Shown: positions 5,912 to 11,737, counted from the first letter of the stretch. The stretch is 12,749 nucleotides of DNA from Bacillota bacterium (GCA_023424995.1 JAFADH010000325.1:1-12749); one strand, 5' to 3'. The notes: generated from the letters alone by a model not told the origin. A program made the numbers and translations.

Positions 5912-6637
5912 TCATTCTCCGGTAGCTTCAAAATAAAGCTTTTCCAGGGAATTTTCCGATGAATTGCCGGCCAGTTCATGGACATTGCCTTCAACAAGAA
6001 GCTTCCCGTTATGGATAATGCCGATACGGCTGCATAGCTGCTGCATCTCGTGGAGCAAATGGCTGGATATGAAAAAGGTGATATCCTTTTCAGAAGAAAG
6101 CTGGACAATCATCTCCTTAATTTCTTTCATCCCTTGGGGATCAAGCCCGTTGGTGGGTTCATCAAGAATAATCAGCTGCGGATGGTTTAAAAGCGCGTTG
6201 GCTATCCCCAGGCGCTGCTTCATACCTAAAGAATAGGTCCTGACCTTATCTTTCCCGAGGCCTGTCAACCTGACGATTTCCAGCACCTCATCAATTCTGC
6301 TTTTGTTAAGGCCGGGTATAAGGTTTGCCATCAGCAGGAGATTTTCATATCCCGACAGGTAGTCATAAAATGCAGGAGCTTCCACGATAGCGCCAACACA
6401 GGAGATAGCTCGTTTGAAATCCGTCTTCAGGCTGTATCCGTTGATTGTCACATCTCCGGAATCCGGGAAGATAAGCCCGGTCATCATGCGTATGGTGGTA
6501 GTCTTTCCCTGTCCGTTGCGTCCGAGAAAGCCGTACACATCGCCTCTCATGACCTTTAGATTCAGATTGTCAATGACTTTTCTTCCCCGGAAGGATTTTG
6601 TGAGGTTGCGGGTCTCCAATAACGTATTAGTGATCAT
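5912..6637 (-). CDS. ABC transporter ATPase, BcrA/LanF family (bacitracin/lantibiotic immunity type)
   Basis: A 241-residue nucleotide-binding subunit. Walker A is GRNGQGKTT (39-47), the signature is YSLGMKQRL (135-143, a diverged LSGGQ), Walker B LIILDEP has catalytic E160, the D-loop is NGLDP, and the switch histidine is H194 in SSHLLHE. At the Q-loop position the sequence is GAIVEAPAFYDYLSGYENL, with Glu86 instead of Gln. This E-loop has been described for LanF subunits of lantibiotic-immunity LanFEG transporters, and the surrounding E-x-P-x-FY pattern is typical of the BcrA group. It is the first gene of the operon; GAAGGG about eight bases before the ATG is the SD. The cargo (bacitracin, a lantibiotic or another peptide) cannot be decided here. 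Confidence 0.95.
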   Translation of the reverse strand: MITNTLLETRNLTKSFRGRKVIDNLNLKVMRGDVYGFLGRNGQGKTTTIRMMTGLIFPDSGDVTINGYSLKTDFKRAISCVGAIVEAPAFYDYLSGYENLLLMANLIPGLNKSRIDEVLEIVRLTGLGKDKVRTYSLGMKQRLGIANALLNHPQLIILDEPTNGLDPQGMKEIKEMIVQLSSEKDITFFISSHLLHEMQQLCSRIGIIHNGKLLVEGNVHELAGNSSENSLEKLYFEATGE

Positions 6638-6681
6638 ATGGTATTTCCCTTCTCTTCATATATTTAATTTACTGTCCTTTT

Positions 6682-6687
6682 ATTATC
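6682..6687 (-). promoter_or_regulatory. candidate -10 element (GATAAT) of the transporter/two-component operon
   Basis: On the - strand GATAAT lies about 45 bases before the ATPase start codon. No good -35 is present at 17-18 bp; the region there overlaps the direct repeats and dyad at 6692-6730. This is what one expects of a promoter needing an activator, but the call is tentative. Confidence 0.3.
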
Positions 6688-6691
6688 CGTC

Positions 6692-6730
6692 CGAAAAATA
6701 AAATACCGCATTCGAAAAAATAAACGAATG
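6692..6730. promoter_or_regulatory. candidate operator: dyad CATTCG-N10-CGAATG plus 21-bp-spaced direct repeats
   Basis: A perfect six-base dyad lies at CATTCG (6709-6714) and CGAATG (6725-6730). Overlapping it, CGAAAAATAAA (6692-6702) recurs as CGAAAAAATAAA (6713-6724), offset by 21 bp, i.e. two helical turns. The site is about 55-95 bases upstream of the first gene of the operon encoding an OmpR-type regulator, whose family binds direct repeats on one helical face. It is the natural candidate for autoregulation, though this is inference from position and spacing. Confidence 0.45.
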
Positions 6731-6800
6731 ATGGATAATTAATTAAGAATTCATAAACTTACCGGTATTTGTTCATTATCAGAAGGACAGGATTGCCAAG

Positions 6801-6867
6801 AATATGAAATACATTAATATGAAATACATTAATATGTAATACATTAATATATGGAATGCGTTAATAT
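6801..6867. repeat. 15-bp AT-rich tandem repeat (three units plus a 17-bp diverged copy)
   Basis: AATATGAAATACATT occurs at 6801-6815 and identically at 6816-6830. A one-base variant follows at 6831-6845, then a 17-base diverged copy (6846-6862) and a trailing AATATT. The array lies in the non-coding gap between the divergent ATPase operon and the small gene/DUF3788 pair. Fifteen bp is not a whole number of helical turns. Apart from this array and the operator/promoter elements nearer the ATPase gene, I see no other clear structure in 6638-7043. Confidence 0.85.
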
Positions 6868-7043
6868 TAAGAGGGCAGCAGACAGCAACTCGGCTTAACA
6901 TACGGCATTCCGGATGCAAGACCTGTAATTATTAATAAAAAGGCATTGGCTATCAAGACAAACCGCCGCCGGCATGCTATCCTGTTTATGGAAGGTTCTT
7001 ATATATACATGCGCGGGAACCAATATAAATTACAGGAGACAGC

Positions 7044-7163
7044 ATGGAGGAACATCCTACGGAGGAGATACGAGAAACCGATGCAGCCTGCTCACCCGCA
7101 GCAGCCCGGAATCAACCTTTATACAAGAATGGGCAATGCCTGTACCAAAGTATAAGTAATTAA
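7044..7163 (+). CDS. possible 39-residue small protein upstream of DUF3788 gene
   Basis: An ATG at 7044 with a good SD (AGGAG, five-base spacing) opens a 39-codon frame ending at TAA 7161-7163, 18 bp before the DUF3788 start. The N-terminal half is acidic (MEEHPTEEIRETDAAC), the middle is Ala/Arg/Asn-rich, and it ends KNGQCLYQSISN. It has two cysteines (C16, C32), no TM segment and no signal peptide. I recognise no family. The SD, the close spacing to the next gene and the in-frame stop just upstream at 7026-7028 favour a real gene or a leader peptide. Two longer frames overlap it but lack an SD. A remnant of a longer gene is the main alternative. Confidence 0.42.
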   Translation: MEEHPTEEIRETDAACSPAAARNQPLYKNGQCLYQSISN

Positions 7164-7181
7164 GAAAGGAAGCTGAGAATT

Positions 7182-7604
7182 ATGGAATGGAATATACGGT
7201 ATGGTTCGGACAATCCTCCTTCTTTTGAGGATATAGATCATTATGTGAATAGCCGGTTATGGAATAAGCTTAATCTGTTCCTGCAGAGTACTTACCGTAC
7301 TAAACCAAAGCTCTCCTACAGCCGATGCTCCATGCAGCCGGGCTGGAATGTGAAATACCGGAAAAGCGGCAGGTCTTTATGCGTGCTTTACCCAATGGAG
7401 GGCTTCTTTATTGCCCTCGTCGTAATCAGCAGTAAGGAAAGTTATGAAGCGGAGTTAATACTTCCCTCTTGCAGCCAGTATATTCAGACCCTTTATTCGA
7501 ATACCGTTTCCTCCCCGGGCGGGCGGTGGCTGATGATACAGGTTAAGGAAACAGCAGTTTTGGAGGATGTTACCCGGCTGATTCAAATACGGGCAAACCC
7601 CTGA
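7182..7604 (+). CDS. DUF3788 family protein
   Basis: A 140-residue soluble protein that matches the DUF3788 pattern as I know it: an N-terminal helix region SFEDIDHYVNSRLWNKLNLF (14-33), the hallmark LSYSRCSMQPGWNVKYRKSG (44-63) continuing into RSLCVLYP, then FFIALVVI (75-82), a KESYEAEL segment, SQYIQTLY, and GRWLMIQV (114-121). It ends with a helix (VLEDVTRLIQIR). Length is normal for the family. Function is not established; the fold is probably alpha/beta, and clostridial genomes carry many copies. The SD (AGGA at 7167-7170) is 11 bases from the ATG, rather long. It is closed by the strong hairpin at 7685-7724. Confidence 0.92.
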   Translation: MEWNIRYGSDNPPSFEDIDHYVNSRLWNKLNLFLQSTYRTKPKLSYSRCSMQPGWNVKYRKSGRSLCVLYPMEGFFIALVVISSKESYEAELILPSCSQYIQTLYSNTVSSPGGRWLMIQVKETAVLEDVTRLIQIRANP

Positions 7605-7684
7605 CAGCCTGTCGAAAAGGTGCCAGATGTAAAATGGATCCGTCTGCCGCCCATAATTTCCTGATACAGAGCTGTTGATGCAGA

Positions 7685-7724
7685 AAAGACTTTCCGGCAG
7701 CATTGATATGCTCGGAAAGTCTTT
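7685..7724. terminator. strong bidirectional terminator hairpin
   Basis: AAAGACTTTCCG (7685-7696) pairs perfectly over 12 bp with CGGAAAGTCTTT (7713-7724). Inside the loop, AGCAT and ATGCT can pair again, extending the stem past a GC bulge. It sits between convergent genes. On the - strand the stem runs into TTTTCTG, so it can end transcripts of the MerR-linked ABC genes; on the + strand it follows the DUF3788 gene, with a shorter T run. The rest of 7605-7894 holds no convincing gene. Confidence 0.8.
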
Positions 7725-7894
7725 AAATTAAGAATATTTTACAAGTAATCAATGCCGAATGATTTTAGCTGTATATCGCAAGATGGCGTTTTGAATGGTG
7801 GATGATTTTTAAACATACTCCTGAATTACCGATCCGCAGTAAAGATAGATTTACCGACGTTTCACAGGGAGTATGCAGCGGTTCATATGACCTG

Positions 7895-8638
7895 TTATTC
7901 CCACTTGAAGAAGCGAACAGAGATACCGGAACAAATCACTGCAAGCGCAATCATTATGATGATCGGCAGGAGAACACTGTCAACGGGCAAACCAAGTGAA
8001 GCGGCTTTCAATAATTTAATTCCCTGGGTCAGAGGCAATACATCGGCTATTTTTTGAAGCGCCCCAGGCATGACTTCATAGGGGAGGGTAGCACCTGAAA
8101 AAATAAGCATGGGAAAGTATAACAGACTGGCAGCAGAACTTGCTGTTTTCATATTCGGTGCGATCCCTCCCACCAGCAGCCCCATACTGAACATGGAAAG
8201 CATAACCAGCAGGTATGCCCCTAAAAACTGCGGCCATGAGCCGTGCAGCCGGTAACCGAAGAAGACTGCCGCAATCCCATAGACAAGAACAAGTGAGACA
8301 ATGGAATAAAGAACGTAGATAACAACCTGTACCGACAGAATAAGGGCGGGACTGGTAGGTGTCACTCGAAAGCGCTTTAATATTTTCCTGCTCCGATAGT
8401 CGGATATGACTAAAGGAAGTCCCATAACTCCGCCGGCAATAATGGCAATCGCCGCCACCGCTCCGAAGGATTGTTCCAAAAAGCTGTAATCGGCTCCGTC
8501 AAAAGCCGGCTTATTCCCGTAAATTGCACCTATGATGATGATTGCCGCGGCAGGCATGCAAATGGCAAAAATAAACATGTCCATCCCCCGAAGGGACAGT
8601 TTGCATTCTGTTTTAAACAACGCTTTAAACGCTCGCAT
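7895..8638 (-). CDS. ABC-2 type transporter permease (MerR-linked exporter)
   Basis: A 247-residue membrane subunit with about six TM segments (roughly 22-40, 53-75, 100-125, 133-157, 165-183, 220-240). After TM2 it has SDYRSRKILKRFRVTPTSP, the cytoplasmic coupling motif of DrrB/YadH-type permeases, and later LLYFPMLIFSGATLPYEVMP, the hallmark of the ABC2_membrane family before the last helices. It should pair as a homodimer with the ATPase encoded just upstream and export a hydrophobic drug or peptide; the substrate is unknown. The ATG at 8638 is chosen for its GGGAGG SD; an upstream extension in the same frame lies inside the ATPase gene. Its start overlaps the ATPase 3' end by 14 bases, indicating coupling. 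Confidence 0.93.
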   Translation of the reverse strand: MRAFKALFKTECKLSLRGMDMFIFAICMPAAAIIIIGAIYGNKPAFDGADYSFLEQSFGAVAAIAIIAGGVMGLPLVISDYRSRKILKRFRVTPTSPALILSVQVVIYVLYSIVSLVLVYGIAAVFFGYRLHGSWPQFLGAYLLVMLSMFSMGLLVGGIAPNMKTASSAASLLYFPMLIFSGATLPYEVMPGALQKIADVLPLTQGIKLLKAASLGLPVDSVLLPIIIMIALAVICSGISVRFFKWE

Positions 8639-9356
8639 TTTCTTCCTCCCCGTCTGTATACCAAAGATATGCATCCTCGAATTTTTCATAGGGACTGGCT
8701 GCAACCGCTTCCTGAACCGTCCCGCAAAAGATGCTTTTCCCGTTCTTCAGAATCATGATTTTGTCGCTGAGGGCTTCCACCTCATCCATAAAGTGAGAGG
8801 TCAGCAGAAGGGTCAGCCCTTTCGCTTTTAAGCAGGAAAGACTTCTCCACACATCCCGCCGTGCCCTGGCATCCAACCCTGTGGTCAGCTCGTCTAAAAA
8901 TAAAACCTCAGGGTCCGGAAGCAGTGCAAGTACGATAAACAGACGTTGCTTCTGGCCTCCCGAAAGCTCATTGACCGGGCTTCTCAGCTTGTCTGAAAGT
9001 CCGAATTGCTTCAGCAGGGGAACGTAATCCAGAGAGGTTTTGTAAAGTGAAGCAGTAATTTCACAAAGCTCGGACACCCTTATTTTTTCCTGATAGCAGG
9101 CTTCTTGGAATTGCACCCCGACTCTCTCAAAGAGCTTTTTCCGGTCCTTATGCGGATCCATTCCCAGGATGGATACCGTTCCGCTGTCCTGCTTTTTAGT
9201 TCCTAAGATACACTCGATCGTAGTACTTTTACCTGCGCCGTTTGCGCCCAGCAAGCTAAATACTTCTCCCCGGCAAACTGAGATATTAATATTCTCAGCT
9301 GCTTTGACACTGGAGTAAGACTTGCATAGATTTTCAACTTTAATGGTCGTTTCCAT
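8625..9356 (-). CDS. ABC transporter ATPase (MerR-linked drug/peptide exporter)
   Basis: A 243-residue ATPase. Walker A is GANGAGKST (37-45), the Q-loop is VGVQFQEACYQE (Q84), the signature is a perfect LSGGQKQR (131-138), Walker B is VLFLDE with E156, and H188 is the switch histidine in TSHFMDE. One oddity: after Walker B it reads DELTTGLD rather than the usual DEPTTGLD. The ATG at 9356 is 11 bases after AGGAGG, longer than ideal, but no alternative start codon lies between. The upstream frame contains 18 more codons without an SD. It belongs to the multidrug/daunorubicin-type exporter group, unlike the BcrA-type ATPase at 5912-6637. A promoter and regulatory box overlap the 3' end of the MerR gene upstream. 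Confidence 0.95.
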   Translation of the reverse strand: METTIKVENLCKSYSSVKAAENINISVCRGEVFSLLGANGAGKSTTIECILGTKKQDSGTVSILGMDPHKDRKKLFERVGVQFQEACYQEKIRVSELCEITASLYKTSLDYVPLLKQFGLSDKLRSPVNELSGGQKQRLFIVLALLPDPEVLFLDELTTGLDARARRDVWRSLSCLKAKGLTLLLTSHFMDEVEALSDKIMILKNGKSIFCGTVQEAVAASPYEKFEDAYLWYTDGEEENASV

Positions 9357-9397
9357 GCGACTAAATTCCTCCTGTTTTTTATTGGTATAAAAAGAAT

Positions 9398-9421
9398 AAC
9401 ACCGGAACAAAGTCTGGTGTT
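9398..9421. other. 24-bp dyad between MerR gene and ATPase gene
   Basis: AACACCGGA (9398-9406) and TCTGGTGTT (9413-9421) are inverted with eight of nine matches around six bases. The right arm is part of the 23-bp box shared with the MerR upstream region. On the - strand the dyad is followed by ATTCTTTTTAT, so it could serve as an operator half-pair or as a weak attenuator ahead of the ATPase gene. Confidence 0.45.
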
Positions 9422-9435
9422 AAAGTGTAGGGTTT
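9413..9435 (-). promoter_or_regulatory. MerR-linked 23-bp box, copy A (before the ATPase gene)
   Basis: On the + strand it begins TCTGGTGTTAAAGTG and ends TAGGGTTT; 20 of 23 bases match copy B at 10231-10253. It overlaps the last codons and stop of the MerR gene and lies just downstream of a -10-like TATAAC, so a protein bound here would sit over the transcription start of the ATPase gene. The likely ligand is the MerR protein encoded between the two boxes (inference). Confidence 0.6.
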
Positions 9436-10181
9436 GTTATAAATTGTTTTTTCATTTTCTCAAGATGTACGAGCATTGCCTGAGCATTTTGCCCGGCGCA
9501 ATGCAAAGATGTGAGCAGTTTATCACATACGGAAATAATATCGCCGTTTTCTTCCGGCGTGTCAATGGCCTGCCGGATATCCGCTCTGGGATCCCGGGAC
9601 AAAGTGTCAAGCATTCGTAAAATCGCCGCAAGGGAGTAATTCGCACAGCGCAGGGTACGTATGATTTTCAGCCGCAGGATATCCTCCCGGGTATAAACAC
9701 GGTAACCATTTTGTTTACGTTTTATGGTCAGAAGGCCGTTCATTTCCCAATTTCTTAAAGCATCCATTGAGATTTGCAGATAATCGGCTGTTTCCTTTCT
9801 GGTAAGAACGGTATCATCCAATTCCTTTTGGCCGCCCGATAGCAGCCTTTTGGCAATTGTTATGGCTTCTTCGGCATTTCTTTGTTCATATTTAATTTGC
9901 CGCAAATAATGTTCCGTCAGAGAAATCGCCTTGTTAAAATTTCCGGAAGCCGAAGTCTTAATAATAGCAATTATCTGTTTTCTCAGACCATTCTGCAGGA
10001 CCTCAACCTTTAAAGCGGTTCTCGCAAATTTAATCTGCTCCATGTGGAAGTCGGTAAAAACACGATAACCGTTTGCCTTCCGCTCGGGTTTGGGAATAAG
10101 TTCAAGTTCCTCATAAAGCCGTACCGTATTGGGATGGATACCGGCATTGCGGGCAATTTCTGACGTCGTATAAGTATTCAT
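9420..10181 (-). CDS. MerR-family regulator with two MerR HTH domains
   Basis: A 253-residue transcription factor with an internal duplication. The first HTH is residues 3-55 (TSEIARNAGIHPNTVRLYEE, then KANGYRVFTDFHMEQIKFAR). The second is about 126-190 (LTRKETADYLQISMDALRNW, then KQNGYRVYTREDILRLKIIR). Both keep the RxY/W recognition and NGYRV wing signature. Between them, about 60-120 is helical with a basic patch, and the C-terminal 190-253 is helical, perhaps a dimerisation or ligand part. Ordinary MerR proteins have one HTH and a dimerising helix, so this is a tandem-HTH subtype. The SD (GGTGGTGAT) is weak, about nine bases from the ATG. It precedes the exporter genes it probably controls, and near-identical boxes lie before both. 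Confidence 0.92.
   Translation of the reverse strand: MNTYTTSEIARNAGIHPNTVRLYEELELIPKPERKANGYRVFTDFHMEQIKFARTALKVEVLQNGLRKQIIAIIKTSASGNFNKAISLTEHYLRQIKYEQRNAEEAITIAKRLLSGGQKELDDTVLTRKETADYLQISMDALRNWEMNGLLTIKRKQNGYRVYTREDILRLKIIRTLRCANYSLAAILRMLDTLSRDPRADIRQAIDTPEENGDIISVCDKLLTSLHCAGQNAQAMLVHLEKMKKQFITNPTL
9436..9463 (-). promoter_or_regulatory. candidate promoter for the ATPase-permease pair
   Basis: On the - strand TTGAGA (complement at 9458-9463) and TATAAC (complement at 9436-9441) are separated by 16 bp, each matching five of six consensus bases. It lies inside the 3' end of the MerR coding sequence and points at the ATPase gene about 80 bases on. Confidence 0.45.
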
Positions 10182-10206
10182 TTAATAATATCACCACCAT
10201 TTTATT

Positions 10207-10246
10207 CCACTATAATAGCATACTATAAACTCTGGTGTTATAGTGG
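10207..10246. promoter_or_regulatory. 9-bp dyad spanning the MerR upstream region
   Basis: CCACTATAA (10207-10215) and TTATAGTGG (10238-10246) are perfect inverted repeats 22 bp apart. The right arm is part of box copy B; the left arm overlaps a second -10-like element (TGCTATTAT on the - strand, 10212-10220). The arrangement suggests a second half-site for the same regulator. Confidence 0.4.
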
Positions 10247-10253
10247 AGGGTTC
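10231..10253 (-). promoter_or_regulatory. MerR-linked 23-bp box, copy B (before the MerR gene)
   Basis: On the + strand it begins TCTGGTGTTATAGTG and ends GAGGGTTC; 20 of 23 bases match copy A. It lies 50-70 bases upstream of the MerR start codon, just downstream of an extended -10 on the - strand. This position suits autorepression by steric block, or MerR-style control of the second -10 element further down. Confidence 0.6.
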
Positions 10254-10259
10254 TAATAT

Positions 10260-10268
10260 ATTATAGCA
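10260..10268 (-). promoter_or_regulatory. extended -10 promoter element (TGCTATAAT) for the MerR gene
   Basis: The - strand reads TGCTATAAT, a consensus -10 with the TGN extension that can replace a -35. It points toward the MerR gene; the predicted start falls just before box copy B. No good -35 lies 17 bp upstream, where a long hairpin (10273-10322) sits instead. Confidence 0.45.
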
Positions 10269-10272
10269 GGAA

Positions 10273-10322
10273 CTCTCACGCTCCTGCCGGAACCTGTTTA
10301 AAATAGTGGCAGGGCATGAGAG
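10273..10322. other. long imperfect hairpin between the GH27 operon and the MerR gene
   Basis: CTCTCA and CCTGCC (10273-10288) pair with GGCAGG and TGAGAG (10308-10322), with a small internal mismatch and a 19-base loop. On either strand no T run follows. It may help end the GH27 transcript or form part of the MerR control region. Confidence 0.4.
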
Positions 10323-10352
10323 CCATAATGGAATGGAGGCGGTTTAACCGGC

Positions 10353-10372
10353 CATGCGGTCAAAGCCGCATG
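10353..10372. terminator. hairpin just after the 63-residue gene
   Basis: CATGCGG (10353-10359) and CCGCATG (10366-10372) form a perfect 7-bp stem with a six-base loop, starting six bases past the stop of the CxxC protein on the - strand. The palindrome CGGTTTAACCG (10340-10350) follows. No T run is present, so termination may be weak or factor-dependent. Confidence 0.4.
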
Positions 10373-10377
10373 ACCTG

Positions 10378-10569
10378 CTAAACAAATAATGTACAGCCCT
10401 GAAGCTTGAACTGTTCGATTTTGCGGTCTATGTCTTCAACGGTGATTTCCAGTCTGGCAGCCAGGCACGGTTTGCATAGGAATTCCCGGCTGCCCCGGTT
10501 GATGAACTTTTTATGCGCGCCTATTTCGTTAAAGGTCAGCTTCTTTTGGCACTGGCAGCAGTAGGACAT
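10378..10569 (-). CDS. 63-residue double-CxxC (zinc-ribbon-like) protein
   Basis: A small protein with two cysteine pairs, C4-x-x-C7 and C32-x-x-C35 (plus C5), 25 residues apart, a spacing that suits a zinc ribbon or treble clef. The region between is basic (AHKKFINRGSREF), and the C-terminal part (about 42-56, ITVEDIDRKIEQFKL) should be a helix. I do not know a named function; it might be a nucleic-acid or protein-binding adaptor. Its ATG overlaps the TAA of the alpha-galactosidase gene by one base (TAATG) and no SD is visible, so translation probably depends on ribosomes finishing the upstream gene. Pairing with a glycosidase is unexpected and may be accidental. Confidence 0.75.
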   Translation of the reverse strand: MSYCCQCQKKLTFNEIGAHKKFINRGSREFLCKPCLAARLEITVEDIDRKIEQFKLQGCTLFV

Positions 10570-11702
10570 TAAGCATCAACCACTTTGGCACGGAATACCG
10601 CACAGTCATACGGCGCCAATTCCTGGGTATGGGTGGAATTCTTAACCGTCACTTTCTGACCGGTCCATACTTCCCTCATGGATAAGGTCTTGCCGGTGCT
10701 TTTCGGAAGACCTAATTCGTCCAGGTTGAAGCGGACAGTAACCTTTTCATCACTAAGGTTGAAGAGTCCGACAGCAAGCTCCCCGTTATCCAGCTGTTTG
10801 GAGTAGATAAGCAAGTCGTCGGTATTATTCATGACACCCTTTAATTTCACCGGCTGACGGCATGCCCTGTCCTGGTTGATTCGTATGATTTCCGTATTGG
10901 CCAGAATAGCGGAGGCTTCGGGAGATATATTCCTTATATCGCATCCGATCATAAGAGGGGAGCCCAATAATCCCCATATGGAGAAATGTGTCTTGTACTG
11001 GGTATCATTACAGCCCTTTAATCCTACGTTTCCCTTTCCGTACATTCCGACGATCAGCATATCCATGTCGTTAAAACAGCCGACTCCGGTATATGGCAGT
11101 AATCGTTCCTGCTGCTTGGCCAGATCCTTTACGGACGCCCAGGTGTCGAAGATATCACCGGTGGAGCGCCACATGGAGGAGGCGGTCTCCTTGATCCATT
11201 CATGTGTTTCATCCGCACCCCAGGAGCAAGCGCTGAACAGGATATCCCTGCCGCAGTTTTCCAAAGCCAGCCCCATACGCCGGTACAGATATTTGCCGTG
11301 GATGATGGGACTGTGGTAGCAATAATCATATTTCAGAAAATCCACGCCCCATTCGGCAAAGGTTTCCGCATCAATAAATTCATACTCGAAGCTTCCGGGG
11401 TATCCGGCGCAGGTCAGGTTGCCGGCACAGGAGTACATGCCGAACTTCAAGCCCTTGCCATGCACATAATCAGCGACAGCCTTCATGCCGTTGGGGAATT
11501 TAACGGGATCGGGAACCAATCGGCCTTCCGGATCTCTTTCCTTCTGCGACCAGCAGTCGTCGATCACCAGATATTCGTACCCTTTTTCCAACAGCCCCAG
11601 GCTTACCATTGCATCGGCAGTTTCCAGAATCAATTGTTCATTAATGTTTTCCCCGAACGTATTCCAGGAATTCCAACCCATAGGTGGAGTTAATTTTAGC
11701 AT
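10569..11702 (-). CDS. alpha-galactosidase, glycoside hydrolase family 27
   Basis: A 377-residue retaining glycosidase predicted to release terminal alpha-linked galactose from melibiose-, raffinose- or galactomannan-type substrates. It begins LTPPMGWNSWNTFG (4-17), followed by the sugar-binding IDDCW (47-51). The nucleophile is D126 in FLKYDYC and the acid/base is D183 in WRSTGDI. The (beta/alpha)8 barrel ends near residue 290; a C-terminal beta domain (VGLFNLSDEKVTVRF) follows. There is no signal peptide, so the enzyme is probably cytoplasmic and acts on imported oligosaccharides. The usual Asp of the YSDAG motif is Cys here (YSCAG, C92). Some GH27 members are beta-L-arabinopyranosidases, so exact specificity is open. 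GGAGG nine bases before the ATG is the SD. It is divergent from an AraC regulator that probably controls it. Confidence 0.95.
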   Translation of the reverse strand: MLKLTPPMGWNSWNTFGENINEQLILETADAMVSLGLLEKGYEYLVIDDCWSQKERDPEGRLVPDPVKFPNGMKAVADYVHGKGLKFGMYSCAGNLTCAGYPGSFEYEFIDAETFAEWGVDFLKYDYCYHSPIIHGKYLYRRMGLALENCGRDILFSACSWGADETHEWIKETASSMWRSTGDIFDTWASVKDLAKQQERLLPYTGVGCFNDMDMLIVGMYGKGNVGLKGCNDTQYKTHFSIWGLLGSPLMIGCDIRNISPEASAILANTEIIRINQDRACRQPVKLKGVMNNTDDLLIYSKQLDNGELAVGLFNLSDEKVTVRFNLDELGLPKSTGKTLSMREVWTGQKVTVKNSTHTQELAPYDCAVFRAKVVDA

Positions 11703-11737
11703 AAGTCTTGACCTCCGTTTTTTTATATTGTACTCTG

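Noticed and set aside
6946..7159. 69- and 61-residue overlapping + strand frames
   Set aside because: Neither has a usable SD and they overlap each other. The shorter frame at 7044-7163 has a good SD and better spacing to DUF3788, so I prefer it.
7802..7999. 65-residue + strand frame between DUF3788 and the permease 3' end
   Set aside because: It has no clear SD, runs into the antisense of the permease gene, and has no recognisable motif.
11202..11693. 163-residue frame antisense to the GH27 gene
   Set aside because: It is a shadow of a well-supported enzyme gene.
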